Notes: generated by a model from the letters alone, not told the origin. Positions 8,192 through 17,360 are shown, numbered from the stretch's first letter. The stretch: 64,000 nucleotides of DNA from Paludibacteraceae bacterium (GCA_017559505.1 JAFYSF010000008.1:46032-110031), one strand, 5' to 3'. Made by a program: numbers and translations.

Positions 8192-8956
8192 ATGAAAAAA
8201 ACACTCCTCATTTTTGCTGTAATTTTCTTCGCAATCCAACTTATTGCGCAAGAAAATTATCTTTATAGCTCATTTTCTCATAATGGAAACACTCTCCCTT
8301 ATCGCTATCTTGAGCCTCAAAATATCAAATCAAACAAAAAATATCCTGTCGTGCTTTTCCTTCATGGCGCAGGCGAGCGTGGCACCGACAATGAGGCTCA
8401 ACTCCTTCATTGCTCTGGGCAGTTCCTAAATCCTGATGTTCGTGACAAATATCCGGCTTACGTATTTTTCCCTCAAGCTCCACAAGGTGCTTTTTGGTCT
8501 ATACCTGACCGTCTTACCGAACTTTCACAAGCTATGTTTGCTGCTGTTGGCGAGCCAAGTTGGCAACTCCAAACCATCAAGGCTATGGTCGATTCTATAG
8601 CCCAACTCCCTAATGTTGACCCTCGTCGTATCTATATAATGGGCATCTCTATGGGTGCCATGGCTACCTACGAGCTCTGTTGGCGCTATCCTTATCTATT
8701 TGCTGCTGCTATTCCTATTTGTGGCGGTGCCGATGTCAATCGTTTGGCCAATGCAGCACAAATTCCTTGGCGCATATATCATGGCGATGCTGACAAAGTC
8801 GTGCCTGTAACTTTTTCTCGCACAGCATATCGGACTCTTAAAAATGCGGGAGCTAAAATCGTTTATCGCGAATTTGCTGGATGCACTCACAACTCCTGGA
8901 ATCCTGCTTTCAACGACCCCGACTTATTACCTTGGCTTTTTAGACAAAAAAAATAA
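8192..8956 (+). CDS. Secreted alpha/beta-hydrolase (esterase/phospholipase-like)
   Basis: A 254-residue protein counted from ATG 8192. An upstream in-frame TTG at 8171 is rejected because the signal peptide MKKTLLIFAVIFFAIQLIAQ begins at 8192. The fold is alpha/beta-hydrolase: HGAGERG near residue 58 is the oxyanion region, the nucleophile is Ser153 in GISMG, the acid is probably Asp211 in HGDAD, and the His is His243 in CTHNSW. Such proteins hydrolyse esters and are often annotated as carboxylesterase, feruloyl esterase or phospholipase; the substrate is not determined. The signal peptide places it in the periplasm or outside. A carboxypeptidase-regulatory-like protein gene follows after a heptamer array. 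Confidence 0.85.
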   Translation: MKKTLLIFAVIFFAIQLIAQENYLYSSFSHNGNTLPYRYLEPQNIKSNKKYPVVLFLHGAGERGTDNEAQLLHCSGQFLNPDVRDKYPAYVFFPQAPQGAFWSIPDRLTELSQAMFAAVGEPSWQLQTIKAMVDSIAQLPNVDPRRIYIMGISMGAMATYELCWRYPYLFAAAIPICGGADVNRLANAAQIPWRIYHGDADKVVPVTFSRTAYRTLKNAGAKIVYREFAGCTHNSWNPAFNDPDLLPWLFRQKK

Positions 8957-8971
8957 TTAAAAGAAGTTGTT

Positions 8972-9012
8972 AATTCTCATTCCTCATTCCTCATTCCTCA
9001 TTCCTCATTATC
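8972..9012 (+). repeat. Heptamer array (ATTCCTC type) ending at a start codon
   Basis: AATTCTC followed by four ATTCCTC units, then ATTATC and the ATG at 9013. The ribosome-binding region of the next gene is therefore made entirely of repeat. Confidence 0.9.
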
Positions 9013-10233
9013 ATGAAGCATCTATTATACATACTATTATCATTTTTGCCATTCTCTTTATTTGCCCAAACTATAACGGGCATGGTTCTCGATGAGGATG
9101 GCGATCCGCTTCCTTATGCTTCTGTCTATGTACGTAATAACCCAATTAGTGGCACCATGACCGATCTAAATGGGCGTTATATTCTCGACGTAGATTCTAC
9201 TTCTGCGCTTAGTGATGAGGTTGTATTCTCTTTTATTGGTTATCGTACAGAAGAATTTCCTATAGCAACTATAATTTCTGATTCTAATTTTGTTGTAACG
9301 CTTGTCGAACAGCCAATTATGCTCGAAGGTGCAACTGTAAAGGCGAAAATATCTCGTAAAGAAAGCACTAAACTCAAGCGCGAAGCTTTAGAAAAATTTG
9401 TAAATCAGATGGCTAAGGATTTTCCAGATCGTACAGCTCAGTATCCAATTTTTTCTATGTATAATGGCTCGCAAGATGCTCGTCAACTTATTCATCACGA
9501 GGTGGTAGGTACAATTTCAGAGTATCCAATTGATAATAAATATGGTGGCGATTCTGTTGCTCTTGTTGTGAAATCGGTCAAAGAATTTACTACAGAAGAG
9601 GCAAAAATAGCTTACGACAAGTTCAATGAAATAACAGATGACCGCCTTAATAGCAAAAAAAATAAGAAAAAGAAGGTGAAATTGTCTTATACAAAGCGCG
9701 ATTTAGATGCTCAAGCTCTTCGTATGCACCGTTTCCTTTGGGGTGGACCTACTGGCTCGTTTATCGACATGTTGAATACCAACAAGCCTGCAAAGTGGGA
9801 CTATACTTTGATTGGCGATGATGCTGTGTTGACTTATACTGAAAAAGAAAATTATATGGGAATTGTCAAGGGCGAGCTTCAACTTCATTTTTATATTGAC
9901 CCCGTAACTTTCCAAATCAATAAAATTGCTCAAAGTTTGTCTGGCGAATTGCACATTCCGTTTGGTTATAAACTTAAGGATGACGAACTTGAGTTTATCA
10001 ATGCTTTGCAATTTGGGCATGATACGCTCGATCGCTATCGTGTTCGTCATGCTTATGTTGATGTGCTTCGCAATGTCCTATTTCGCCGTACTCCTGATGG
10101 TAATGTAGTTGTTCGTGAAAAGAATCTTGAAGTGTGTGGTGATTTGATTGATACAAAGAAGAAAAAACTAACTTATAGTGCTGAAGCAAAGGCTATTGTT
10201 TCTGGTGCTCCAAAAGTAATAAAAAAAGATTAA
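9013..10233 (+). CDS. Carboxypeptidase-like regulatory domain protein, exported
   Basis: A 406-residue protein with a signal peptide (MKHLLYILLSFLPFSLFAQ). An N-terminal carboxypeptidase-D regulatory-like beta-sandwich follows (residues 20-105: ITGMVLDEDGDPLPYASVYV and SGTMTDLNGRYILD), as used by many Bacteroidota envelope proteins. The remaining 300 residues are a conserved but uncharacterised part, with a lysine-rich patch (KKNKKKKVK, near 215-223) and a C-terminal beta-rich half (MGIVKGELQLHFYIDPVTFQI). No TonB plug or barrel is present. The stop codon is 2 bp before the cstA start, so the two are probably co-expressed. Function unknown. Confidence 0.75.
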   Translation: MKHLLYILLSFLPFSLFAQTITGMVLDEDGDPLPYASVYVRNNPISGTMTDLNGRYILDVDSTSALSDEVVFSFIGYRTEEFPIATIISDSNFVVTLVEQPIMLEGATVKAKISRKESTKLKREALEKFVNQMAKDFPDRTAQYPIFSMYNGSQDARQLIHHEVVGTISEYPIDNKYGGDSVALVVKSVKEFTTEEAKIAYDKFNEITDDRLNSKKNKKKKVKLSYTKRDLDAQALRMHRFLWGGPTGSFIDMLNTNKPAKWDYTLIGDDAVLTYTEKENYMGIVKGELQLHFYIDPVTFQINKIAQSLSGELHIPFGYKLKDDELEFINALQFGHDTLDRYRVRHAYVDVLRNVLFRRTPDGNVVVREKNLEVCGDLIDTKKKKLTYSAEAKAIVSGAPKVIKKD

Positions 10234-10235
10234 GT

Positions 10236-11648
10236 ATGATAACTTTCATTCTCTCAATTGTTTTGCTTGTCTTGGGTTACATAGTATATGGTCGTGTTGT
10301 AGCCCGAATATTTGGTGCAGATGCCAATCGTTCAACGCCAGCTATTGCTAATCCCGATGGTGTTGACTATGTTTCAATGCCTTGGTGGAAGATATTTTTG
10401 ATTCAATTCCTTAATATAGCAGGGCTTGGACCTATTTTTGGCGCAATTATGGGTATGATGTTTGGTCCTTCTGCTTTTCTTTGGATTGTTTTTGGTTCTA
10501 TTTTCGGTGGGGCAGTGCATGACTATCTTTCTGGTATGCTCTCTCTTCGTCGCAATGGCGCTTCGTTGCCTGAGTTGGTTGGCGAGCAATTAGGCTCTGG
10601 TGTCAAGCAGTTTATGCGCGCATTTTCGCTTTTGTTGATGGTGCTTGTTGGTGCTGTCTTCGTTAGTGGTCCTGCAGGTCTCTTAGCTGGTATGGTACAA
10701 TCTATCTCTGTTACTTGGTGGATTGTTGTCATTTTTCTTTACTATATGCTTGCCACTCTGCTCCCTATCGACAAACTTATAGGTAAAATCTATCCTCTTT
10801 TTGGTTTTGCTCTTCTTTTTATGGCAATAGGTATTCTGATTTCTTTGTTTATCAACAAGGCTCCAATACCCGAAATCACCTCTGGTCTTGCATCTCAACA
10901 TCCTCAAGGTTACCCTATTTTCCCAATGATGTTTGTCTCTATTGCCTGTGGTGCAGTATCCGGCTTTCATGCTACTCAGTCGCCTATGATGGCTCGTTGT
11001 ATGACTAATGAACGCTATGGTCGTCCTTGTTTCTATGGCGCTATGATTGCCGAAGGCATTGTTGCTCTCATTTGGGCTGCTGCGGCTTCCTCTTTCTTTG
11101 GTTCTGTTGGTGAATTGCAAGAGTACGTAGCTTCTTTACCTGCCACAGCAAATAAGGCTGCTGAGGTAGTTAATCTCATATCTAACACTTGGTTAGGAAA
11201 GTTTGGTGGTATGTTAGCCATATTAGGTGTGGTGGCTGCTCCTATCACTTCTGGCGATACAGCCCTTCGTTCTGCTCGCCTTATTGCTGCTGATTTTCTT
11301 CATCTCGACCAGAAGCCTATTCTCAAGCGACTTATGGTTGCTGTACCTCTTTTTGTAGGCACTTTTATTTTGTTGCAAATCAATTTTGATGTCATTTGGC
11401 GTTATTTTGCTTGGAGCAATCAAACCCTTTCTGTCTTTACTTTCTGGGCTTTGACAGTCTATCTCTATAAAGAAAAACGCAATTATTGGATAACTCTCCT
11501 TCCTGCTCTCTTTATGACTGCCGTTTGCTCAACCTATATAATGGTCGCACCCGAAGGCTTCGGACTCCCTCTTTTTATTGGTTACGCTACTGCAGCTTTG
11601 GTTTGTGTTATATTCATTCTGTTATTTATTCGATTTACAAAAAAATAG
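10236..11648 (+). CDS. cstA: CstA-family peptide/pyruvate-type transporter
   Basis: A 470-residue inner-membrane protein of the carbon starvation protein A family, members of which carry peptides or pyruvate. The N-terminus ILSIVLLVLGYIVYGRVVARIFG is followed by the family signature NIAGLGPIFGAIMGMMFGPSAFLW and GGAVHDYLSGMLSLRRNG. A second conserved block is GAVSGFHATQSPMMARC (about 235-250). About twelve or more membrane segments are visible. It is shorter than E. coli CstA (about 700 residues) and resembles the compact forms common in Bacteroidota. It starts 2 bp after the preceding gene. The substrate is not predictable from the sequence. Confidence 0.9.
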   Translation: MITFILSIVLLVLGYIVYGRVVARIFGADANRSTPAIANPDGVDYVSMPWWKIFLIQFLNIAGLGPIFGAIMGMMFGPSAFLWIVFGSIFGGAVHDYLSGMLSLRRNGASLPELVGEQLGSGVKQFMRAFSLLLMVLVGAVFVSGPAGLLAGMVQSISVTWWIVVIFLYYMLATLLPIDKLIGKIYPLFGFALLFMAIGILISLFINKAPIPEITSGLASQHPQGYPIFPMMFVSIACGAVSGFHATQSPMMARCMTNERYGRPCFYGAMIAEGIVALIWAAAASSFFGSVGELQEYVASLPATANKAAEVVNLISNTWLGKFGGMLAILGVVAAPITSGDTALRSARLIAADFLHLDQKPILKRLMVAVPLFVGTFILLQINFDVIWRYFAWSNQTLSVFTFWALTVYLYKEKRNYWITLLPALFMTAVCSTYIMVAPEGFGLPLFIGYATAALVCVIFILLFIRFTKK

Positions 11649-11656
11649 GAGTAAGT

Positions 11657-11684
11657 ACTCTTCATTCCTCATTCCTTATTCCTC
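11657..11684 (+). repeat. Heptamer array (ATTCCTC type)
   Basis: ACTCTTC, ATTCCTC, ATTCCTT, ATTCCTC, then ATTAAAAAT and the ATG of the helicase at 11694. Confidence 0.85.
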
Positions 11685-11693
11685 ATTAAAAAT

Positions 11694-14162
11694 ATGTCTG
11701 TTTACGAAATAGCCGAAGAATTTATACAATTAACTAATTGTTCTGTTTTCCTTACTGGTAAAGCCGGTACGGGCAAGACAACTATGCTTCGACAAATTCG
11801 TGAAGCTGCATTCAAGCAGACTGCTGTTGTTGCTCCTACTGGTGTGGCGGCTATCAACGCTGGGGGTACTACTATTCATTCTTTCTTTCAACTTCCTTTC
11901 TCTCCTTTCATTCCAACTGTTGAGGCTAAAAAGTCGTTTATTGCTAAACAACAGGTTAATAATGTTCGTCGTAAAATCTATCGTGAACTTGAGCTTCTTA
12001 TTATAGACGAGGTGTCAATGGTGCGTGCCGATGTGCTTGATGCTATCGATACTGTGTTGCGTCACTATCGTTTCCGTCCGAATGAGCCTTTTGGTGGTGT
12101 TCAGGTAGTTTTTATCGGTGATATGTATCAGTTGCCTCCTGTTTGTGTGGGTGAGGAGTGGGATTTGTTACGTCGTTATTACGAAACTCCATATTTCTTT
12201 CATTCTCAAGTCATTCGTCAAGACCCTCCGATATATATCGAACTTGATAAGATTTTCCGTCAAAGCAATCAGCAATTTATCAATTTGCTTAATGAAGTGC
12301 GTAATAATCAGCTTACTCCCGACACTTTCCGTCTGCTGAATCATTGTTATCAACCTGATTTTCGCAATGTCGATGAGTATATTACTCTTACTACGCATAA
12401 CGCCTCAGCTGATGCTATAAATAATGACGAATTAGCCAAAATTGATGCTCCATACTATAAATTTATGGCGCATATCGACCGTGATTTTCCTGAGCGAATA
12501 TTTCCTACCGAGATTGAACTCGTTCTCAAATTGGGTGCAAAGGTTATGTTTATTGCCAATGATATGGCACAACCACGCCGTTATTATAACGGAAAAATTG
12601 GAGAAATCACCGAGATAAATAATAATGAAATTTGGGTTACTTGTGAAGGAGAGTCTGAGGCTATTAAGGTGTCGCTCGAGGTATGGGAAAATAAATCTTA
12701 TACTATAGACCCAAAAACCAATCAAATAGAAGAAAAACTATTAGGTACATTCACTCAATATCCTTTGCGTTTGGCTTGGGCTATCACTATTCATAAAAGT
12801 CAAGGTCTTACTTTTGATAGGGTAGTGATTGATGCTGCGGCGGCATTTGCTTCGGGACAAGTCTATGTTGCTCTATCTCGATGTCGTTCGTTGGATGGAA
12901 TTGTTTTGACTTCACAAATCAATCCTAATTCGCTTGCTGTTGACCCTCAAATTGTGCGTTATAGCGAACAGCGTTTGCCTATTGTCGAACTTGAGCGTCA
13001 AGTCGAATTATTCAAATCTCGTTATAGCATTCAACTTCTTGCTAAGTTATTTAGCCTTGAGGATTTAATGTCGCATACATTCAGTTTTGTTAATTACATC
13101 AAAACTGTTTTAGACGATTTCAATGAAGATACACCACCTTATTTGGATGAAGTGTTTACTCGTGTAAATTCATTGTATGCTGTTGCTCAGCGTTTTGTCG
13201 CTCAACTTTTGTCTTTCAATCCTAAGTCCGATATTGTGCGTATTGCCGAAAGAGTAAAGGCTGCTGCAGGCTATTTTGTTCCTCAACTTGATGATTTATT
13301 GATTCTTATTGAGTCGTCGCCTGCTATAACTGAGAGTAAGGTCGAGGCTCAAGATTATATTGACCGTTTGCAAGCTATATTCGAAATTGCTTCGCAACTC
13401 CGACATGTTATAGATGGCATAGCCGATGATATTTCTGTAATTAACTATTTCGATGCGAAGCAGTCGTATAAAGTTCCACCTTTCAAGGTGAAAGCCTATG
13501 TTGTTGAGCGAGAAGTGAAGATGTTAAAGACTGACCACCCTAAACTTTATAAAGCTCTTGCTAATTGGCGCAATGATTATTGCAAAGAGAATAATATTCC
13601 GGCATTTCAGATGTTTAGCAATGCTACTTTGGTCGAGGTTTCCAATCGTCTTCCGATTGAAATAGAGTCGCTTATCAAAATTAAAGGCTTTGGAAAAATA
13701 AAAATCCAACGTTTCGGTAAGGAGTGTGTTGATATTGTCCGAATTTACTGTCGTGAGAATGGTATTGACGCTTCGGCTCAATCGGATATTGCATTTGAGT
13801 CAGAGGCTGAGTATGACGAAGAAAAGCCTAAAAAACGTAAACGTAAGGAAAAAGAAAAAGTCGAGAAAATTCCATCTGAAGAGATAACGTTATCGCTTAT
13901 TACTCAAGGAAAAACACTCCAAGATGTTGCTGATGAGCGAGATTTAACTATTGGAACAATTTATACTCATTTGGCAAAATTGATTCATGCTAAAAAAATT
14001 GATATTGACCAATATGTCGATGCCGATTTGCTGAGTAGAGTAATGTCTATTCTAAACGAAACTCCCGAAATTTCTAATTCCGAACTGTTTGGATTACTTG
14101 AGGGGGTAGCGACTTACGATGAACTTCGACTTATTCGAGCTTACCAATGTGCAAATTTATAG
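11694..14162 (+). CDS. PIF1/RecD-like helicase with HRDC and C-terminal HTH modules
   Basis: An 822-residue superfamily 1 helicase. Walker A is GKAGTGKTT at residues 22-30 and Walker B is LLIIDEVSMV (101-110). The early motifs APTGVAAINAGGTTIHSFFQ are typical of PIF1/RecD2-type 5'-3' helicases. Helicase domain 2 closes with AWAITIHKSQGLTFDRV and YVALSRCRSLDGIVL (about 355-405). The C-terminal half adds an HRDC-like DNA-binding domain (about 605-680, YKALANWRNDYCKENNIPAF) as in RecQ, a basic linker (KPKKRKRKEKEK) and a helix-turn-helix (TLQDVADERDLTIGTIYTHL, about 740-760). It probably acts in DNA repair or replication. This domain set is known among Bacteroidota. The stop codon overlaps a dispersed 15-bp repeat (14156-14170). 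Confidence 0.9.
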   Translation: MSVYEIAEEFIQLTNCSVFLTGKAGTGKTTMLRQIREAAFKQTAVVAPTGVAAINAGGTTIHSFFQLPFSPFIPTVEAKKSFIAKQQVNNVRRKIYRELELLIIDEVSMVRADVLDAIDTVLRHYRFRPNEPFGGVQVVFIGDMYQLPPVCVGEEWDLLRRYYETPYFFHSQVIRQDPPIYIELDKIFRQSNQQFINLLNEVRNNQLTPDTFRLLNHCYQPDFRNVDEYITLTTHNASADAINNDELAKIDAPYYKFMAHIDRDFPERIFPTEIELVLKLGAKVMFIANDMAQPRRYYNGKIGEITEINNNEIWVTCEGESEAIKVSLEVWENKSYTIDPKTNQIEEKLLGTFTQYPLRLAWAITIHKSQGLTFDRVVIDAAAAFASGQVYVALSRCRSLDGIVLTSQINPNSLAVDPQIVRYSEQRLPIVELERQVELFKSRYSIQLLAKLFSLEDLMSHTFSFVNYIKTVLDDFNEDTPPYLDEVFTRVNSLYAVAQRFVAQLLSFNPKSDIVRIAERVKAAAGYFVPQLDDLLILIESSPAITESKVEAQDYIDRLQAIFEIASQLRHVIDGIADDISVINYFDAKQSYKVPPFKVKAYVVEREVKMLKTDHPKLYKALANWRNDYCKENNIPAFQMFSNATLVEVSNRLPIEIESLIKIKGFGKIKIQRFGKECVDIVRIYCRENGIDASAQSDIAFESEAEYDEEKPKKRKRKEKEKVEKIPSEEITLSLITQGKTLQDVADERDLTIGTIYTHLAKLIHAKKIDIDQYVDADLLSRVMSILNETPEISNSELFGLLEGVATYDELRLIRAYQCANL

Positions 14163-14170
14163 AAGTCCCC
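14156..14170 (+). repeat. Dispersed repeat TTTATAGAAGTCCCC, exact copy
   Basis: An exact copy overlapping the TAG stop codon of the helicase gene. It is identical to the copy at 48431-48445 and to the reverse copy at 51841-51855. Confidence 0.7.
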
Positions 14171-14177
14171 TGTAATT

Positions 14178-14208
14178 TTTGTCATATCATAAAAAATTCG
14201 TACCTTTG
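14178..14208 (+). promoter_or_regulatory. Promoter of the coiled-coil protein gene
   Basis: TTTG (14178-14181), 19 bp, TACCTTTG (14201-14208). The start codon is 52 bp further on. Confidence 0.85.
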
Positions 14209-14260
14209 TCGTTGTAAAATTTTCAAATAATAATTACCCCAAATAATATTTTTATAAAAG

Positions 14261-15283
14261 ATGAATAAAGATGTTTTAGTTGCTCTTATAGCAAAGGATG
14301 TCAATGAATTACAAACTTTGACTGAAGGACTTGATCAAATGCAGGTAATCCCTGCTCCTTATCTTCGTTTGGCTTTAGATAAGTCAAAAGCGTTGACTGC
14401 TAATATAGATAATCTTATCAACTATTTAAATAACAAAGAAGTAGAAGATGCGGCGGAGGCTCAACGCTTGGCTGAACTCGAGGCTAAAAAGGCAGAAGAG
14501 GCTGCTCATGAAGCTGAGTTGGCTCGCATAGCCGAGGAGCAAGAAGCTCTATTCCGTGCTGAAGAACTTGAACGTGAGCGTCAAGCAGAAGCTCGTCGTA
14601 AGGCGGAAATAGAAATTGCACGTCAAGTTGCTGCTATTGAGGCTGCGCGTCAAGCTGACCTCGAGGCTAAACGTCGTCGCGAAGAGGAAGAAGCAGCGCG
14701 TCAAGCTGAACTTGAAGAAAAACGTCGTCGCGAAGAAGAAGAGGCGCGCCGTCAAGAAGAAGAGCGTATTCGTCTTGAGGCTGAACAAGCAGAAGCACGT
14801 CGTAGAGCAGAGGCAGAAGAGAGAGCTCGTATCGAAGAGGAGCAACGCATTCGTGAGGCTCTCGAACAGAAAAAACGCGAAGAGGAACGTTTGGCTGCCG
14901 AAAAACTTCAAGCAGAGCAAGCTACAGTTTCAATTGTTGATGTTGTAGTTGAAAATCAAACTATAACAGTGGCCGATTCTATCGAAACATCTGAGTCTTT
15001 GGCTGATAAACTTGCCAAAAATGCTGATGATACACTTGCCTCTGCGCTTAATAGTAAAAAGATAACTGATTTGAAATCAGCTATAACACTAGGCGACCGT
15101 TTCCGTTTCCAACGTGAACTTTTTGGTGGAAATGGCGAAAAAATGAATAAAGCAATATCAGATTTTAATTCGTTTGAAACTATGACTGAGGCTCAAGATT
15201 ATATGACTAAAAATTTTGACTGGTCGCTTGATAATGAGGCTGTTTCTGATTTCATTCAACTTCTTCAACGTAGATATTTATAA
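14261..15283 (+). CDS. Coiled-coil protein with conserved C-terminal helical domain
   Basis: A 340-residue cytoplasmic protein without a signal peptide. Residues about 1-60 are a small helical region. Residues 62-215 are an almost uninterrupted charged coiled coil made of Glu/Arg/Ala-rich repeats such as EAKRRREEEEAARQAELEEK. Residues 245-340 (from LADKLAKNADDTLASAL through LGDRFRFQRELFGGNGEKMN to the final FIQLLQRRYL) form a compact helical domain that I recognise as recurrent in Bacteroidota hypothetical proteins. The coiled coil probably oligomerises or acts as a spacer. Codon use is strongly biased, with GCT/CGT repeated throughout. It has its own promoter. Function unknown. Confidence 0.8.
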   Translation: MNKDVLVALIAKDVNELQTLTEGLDQMQVIPAPYLRLALDKSKALTANIDNLINYLNNKEVEDAAEAQRLAELEAKKAEEAAHEAELARIAEEQEALFRAEELERERQAEARRKAEIEIARQVAAIEAARQADLEAKRRREEEEAARQAELEEKRRREEEEARRQEEERIRLEAEQAEARRRAEAEERARIEEEQRIREALEQKKREEERLAAEKLQAEQATVSIVDVVVENQTITVADSIETSESLADKLAKNADDTLASALNSKKITDLKSAITLGDRFRFQRELFGGNGEKMNKAISDFNSFETMTEAQDYMTKNFDWSLDNEAVSDFIQLLQRRYL

Positions 15284-15312
15284 TTTAACCACCATTGGTG
15301 TTATTATTTCTA

Positions 15313-15355
15313 AACCGAAGTTTTTTTGAGCTTTTAGTAGGAAAAATTGTGAATT
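15313..15355 (+). repeat. Dispersed AACCGAAG element, copy 2
   Basis: Starts AACCGAAGTTTTTTTGAGC and runs into the AATTGTG heptamers. It matches 8026-8066 with several substitutions. Confidence 0.5.
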
Positions 15356-15379
15356 GTGAATTATGAATTGTGCATTATA
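15345..15379 (+). repeat. Heptamer array (AATTGTG type) containing the rsmI start codon
   Basis: AATTGTG, AATTGTG, AATTATG, AATTGTG, CATTATA. The ATG of rsmI (15363) is the end of the third unit, and the following units encode the first residues NCAL. Confidence 0.9.
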
Positions 15380-16124
15380 TTTGGTTCCAACTCCCGTTGG
15401 CAATCTTGAGGATATAACATATCGTGCTTTGCGCATTCTTAAAGAGGTGAATCTAGTGCTTGCCGAGGATACTCGTACTACGGGTATTCTTTTCAAACAC
15501 TTTGATATTCATACCCCTATGGCGTCGCATCATAAGTTCAACGAGCATAAAACCATTGCTCATTTTGCCGATCGCATTCTTGCAGGTGAATCTATTGCCC
15601 TTGTTAGTGATGCGGGTACTCCTGCTATTTCCGATCCGGGTTTTATGCTTGTGCGCGAATGTATCTCTCGAGGTATTCGGGTAGAGTGCCTACCGGGTGC
15701 AACAGCCTTTGTGCCAGCGCTTGTCGATTCTGGACTCCCAACCGACCGCTTTTGTTTCGAAGGGTTTCTCCCTCAAAAAAAAGGCAGACAAACTAAGTTG
15801 CAATCGCTTGTTGCTGAAGATAGAACAATGATTTTCTACGAATCTCCATATCGTCTTGTGAAAACACTCCAACAATTTGCAGAAGTGTTTGGTGCAGAGC
15901 GTCAAGCTTCGGTTTCTCGCGAAATATCAAAAATGTTTGAAGATACTCAACGTGGCACTCTTCAACAACTTATTGAGCATTTCACGGCTACAGCACCTAA
16001 AGGCGAAATTGTGGTTGTAGTTGCAGGCGCAAGTCGAGATGCTATAAATTGTGTCTCAGAAGAAGGAGAAGAGGAAGAAATCGACCTCGCCAAAATTCGC
16101 AGGTCAAAAAAACACCGACAATAA
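15363..16124 (+). CDS. rsmI: 16S rRNA (cytidine(1402)-2'-O)-methyltransferase RsmI
   Basis: A 253-residue SAM-dependent methyltransferase of the tetrapyrrole-methylase fold that 2'-O-methylates C1402 in the ribosomal decoding site. Motifs: LYLVPTPVGNLEDITYRALRIL at the start, LAEDTRTTGILF, ALVSDAGTPAISDPGFMLVREC (about 78-99), CLPGATAFVPALVDSGLPTDRFCFEGFLP and YESPYRLVKTL. The start is fixed by the conserved LYLVPTPVGN, which in the family begins 2-4 residues after Met. Here that Met and residues 2-5 are encoded by a heptamer repeat array. The C-terminus has a short acidic/basic tail (EEGEEEEIDLAKIRRSKKHRQ). It is followed by a repeat-rich gap of 259 bp. Confidence 0.96.
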   Translation: MNCALYLVPTPVGNLEDITYRALRILKEVNLVLAEDTRTTGILFKHFDIHTPMASHHKFNEHKTIAHFADRILAGESIALVSDAGTPAISDPGFMLVRECISRGIRVECLPGATAFVPALVDSGLPTDRFCFEGFLPQKKGRQTKLQSLVAEDRTMIFYESPYRLVKTLQQFAEVFGAERQASVSREISKMFEDTQRGTLQQLIEHFTATAPKGEIVVVVAGASRDAINCVSEEGEEEEIDLAKIRRSKKHRQ

Positions 16125-16222
16125 TCCTTACCATACAGTAACCTTCTTCATAGGATAACCATACTTTCAAGCTATCTGTTGGCGTCTTAAAATCGTACTC
16201 GGGGGACGAGCAAGATAGGTTT

Positions 16223-16277
16223 ATCCTTCGTATATCTTTCGTATATCCTTCGTATATACTTCGTATATCCTTCGTAG
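16223..16277 (+). repeat. Tandem 11-bp repeat (ATCCTTCGTAT)
   Basis: Five consecutive 11-bp units: ATCCTTCGTAT, ATCTTTCGTAT, ATCCTTCGTAT, ATACTTCGTAT, ATCCTTCGTAG. The array lies in the rsmI-HAD gap, just after a fragment (about 16125-16175) resembling the interior of the ~115-bp dispersed element. Confidence 0.85.
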
Positions 16278-16352
16278 AAGGTAGGGAAAAGATAGCAATT
16301 CGAGTATAGAAAAGTAGTGTAAAAAAATCAGTAGTATAACTCCTTTCTTCCC

Positions 16353-16380
16353 ATTCCTCATTTCTCATTCTTCATTCCCC
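16353..16380 (+). repeat. Heptamer array (ATTCCTC type) upstream of a start codon
   Basis: ATTCCTC, ATTTCTC, ATTCTTC, ATTCCCC, then ACT and the ATG at 16384. Confidence 0.85.
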
Positions 16381-16383
16381 ACT

Positions 16384-17079
16384 ATGTACACCCACATTCT
16401 CATTGACCTTGATGATACGCTTTGGGATTTTCGTAAAAATTCCAAAATTGCGATGCAAGAAATATTTAACGACTACGAATTAATCAATTACTATGATTCA
16501 TTCGAGTCGTTTTATTGTATTTATATGGAGAAAAATCATCAGTTGTGGGAGCAATATGCAAAAGGAGAAGTGACAAAAGATTTTTTGTCGTTAGAGCGTT
16601 TTTTGTATCCATTGCGCATTGTTGGTAATGAAGATGTTGAATTGGCGAAAAAGATGGGTGATGATTTTCTTCATCGTACAGCAATGCAATCTAATTTGGT
16701 TGATGGAGCACTCGAAATGCTTGAATATCTTAGGTCTAAGGGTTACATCCTATCAATAATCTCAAATGGATTTGTTGAGGTGCAATACACAAAATTGCGA
16801 CGTTCGGGGTTATTGCCATATTTTTCTAATGTATTTTTGTCGGAGGAGGTCGGCTATCAAAAACCCGACGTTCGATTTTTTCAAACAGTTTTAGAACGAT
16901 TGGAAGCAAGGCCTACGGAATGTCTTGTTATTGGAGATAATTTGCAAACCGATATTCAAGGTGCAGAAAATGCAAATATAAATGCTGTGTTGTATTGTAG
17001 CGATGCCTATTCTCTGTCAAAAGTTGAGTTTATGGGTCAAATAATAGCGAATTTAATCGAAATTAAGTCTATTTTATAG
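16384..17079 (+). CDS. YjjG-like HAD family nucleotidase/phosphatase
   Basis: A 231-residue haloacid dehalogenase superfamily hydrolase. Motif I is DLDDT at residues 8-12 (nucleophile Asp8, general acid Asp10). Motif II is IISNGF (about 119-124), motif III the Lys in VGYQKPDVRFF, and motif IV VIGDNLQTDIQGAENA. The helical cap inserted after motif I is the C1 type. Overall match is to the YjjG/YfnB family of pyrimidine 5'-nucleotidases that remove phosphate from non-canonical nucleotides. The exact substrate is inference. The first codons follow immediately after a heptamer array. Length is normal. Confidence 0.88.
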   Translation: MYTHILIDLDDTLWDFRKNSKIAMQEIFNDYELINYYDSFESFYCIYMEKNHQLWEQYAKGEVTKDFLSLERFLYPLRIVGNEDVELAKKMGDDFLHRTAMQSNLVDGALEMLEYLRSKGYILSIISNGFVEVQYTKLRRSGLLPYFSNVFLSEEVGYQKPDVRFFQTVLERLEARPTECLVIGDNLQTDIQGAENANINAVLYCSDAYSLSKVEFMGQIIANLIEIKSIL

Positions 17080-17360
17080 TATTTTTATCTATAAATAATC
17101 CATGTTTTTTGCTTATTTTATGGCACTTTTTTCACTTTTTTATGACTAAAAACATGTTTTACAACATAAAATAATTTTTAATTGAATTTTAGAAAAAGTG
17201 CATTGTTTTTTAGTGTTTTTGATAATATATTCGTTTAAAATATTGATATTCAGTTGCGTTTTTTGCTTTTGTTTTTAGTTTCAAATTAAAAGCAAGCAAC
17301 GGCAATTTTATTCTAAAAAAAAGAATAAAAGTCAAAGGTGTAAAAAAGATTATATTTTCG

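Noticed and set aside
16223..16277. CRISPR or integration-site repeat
   Set aside because: Units are 11 bp with no unique spacers, and there is no integrase nearby.
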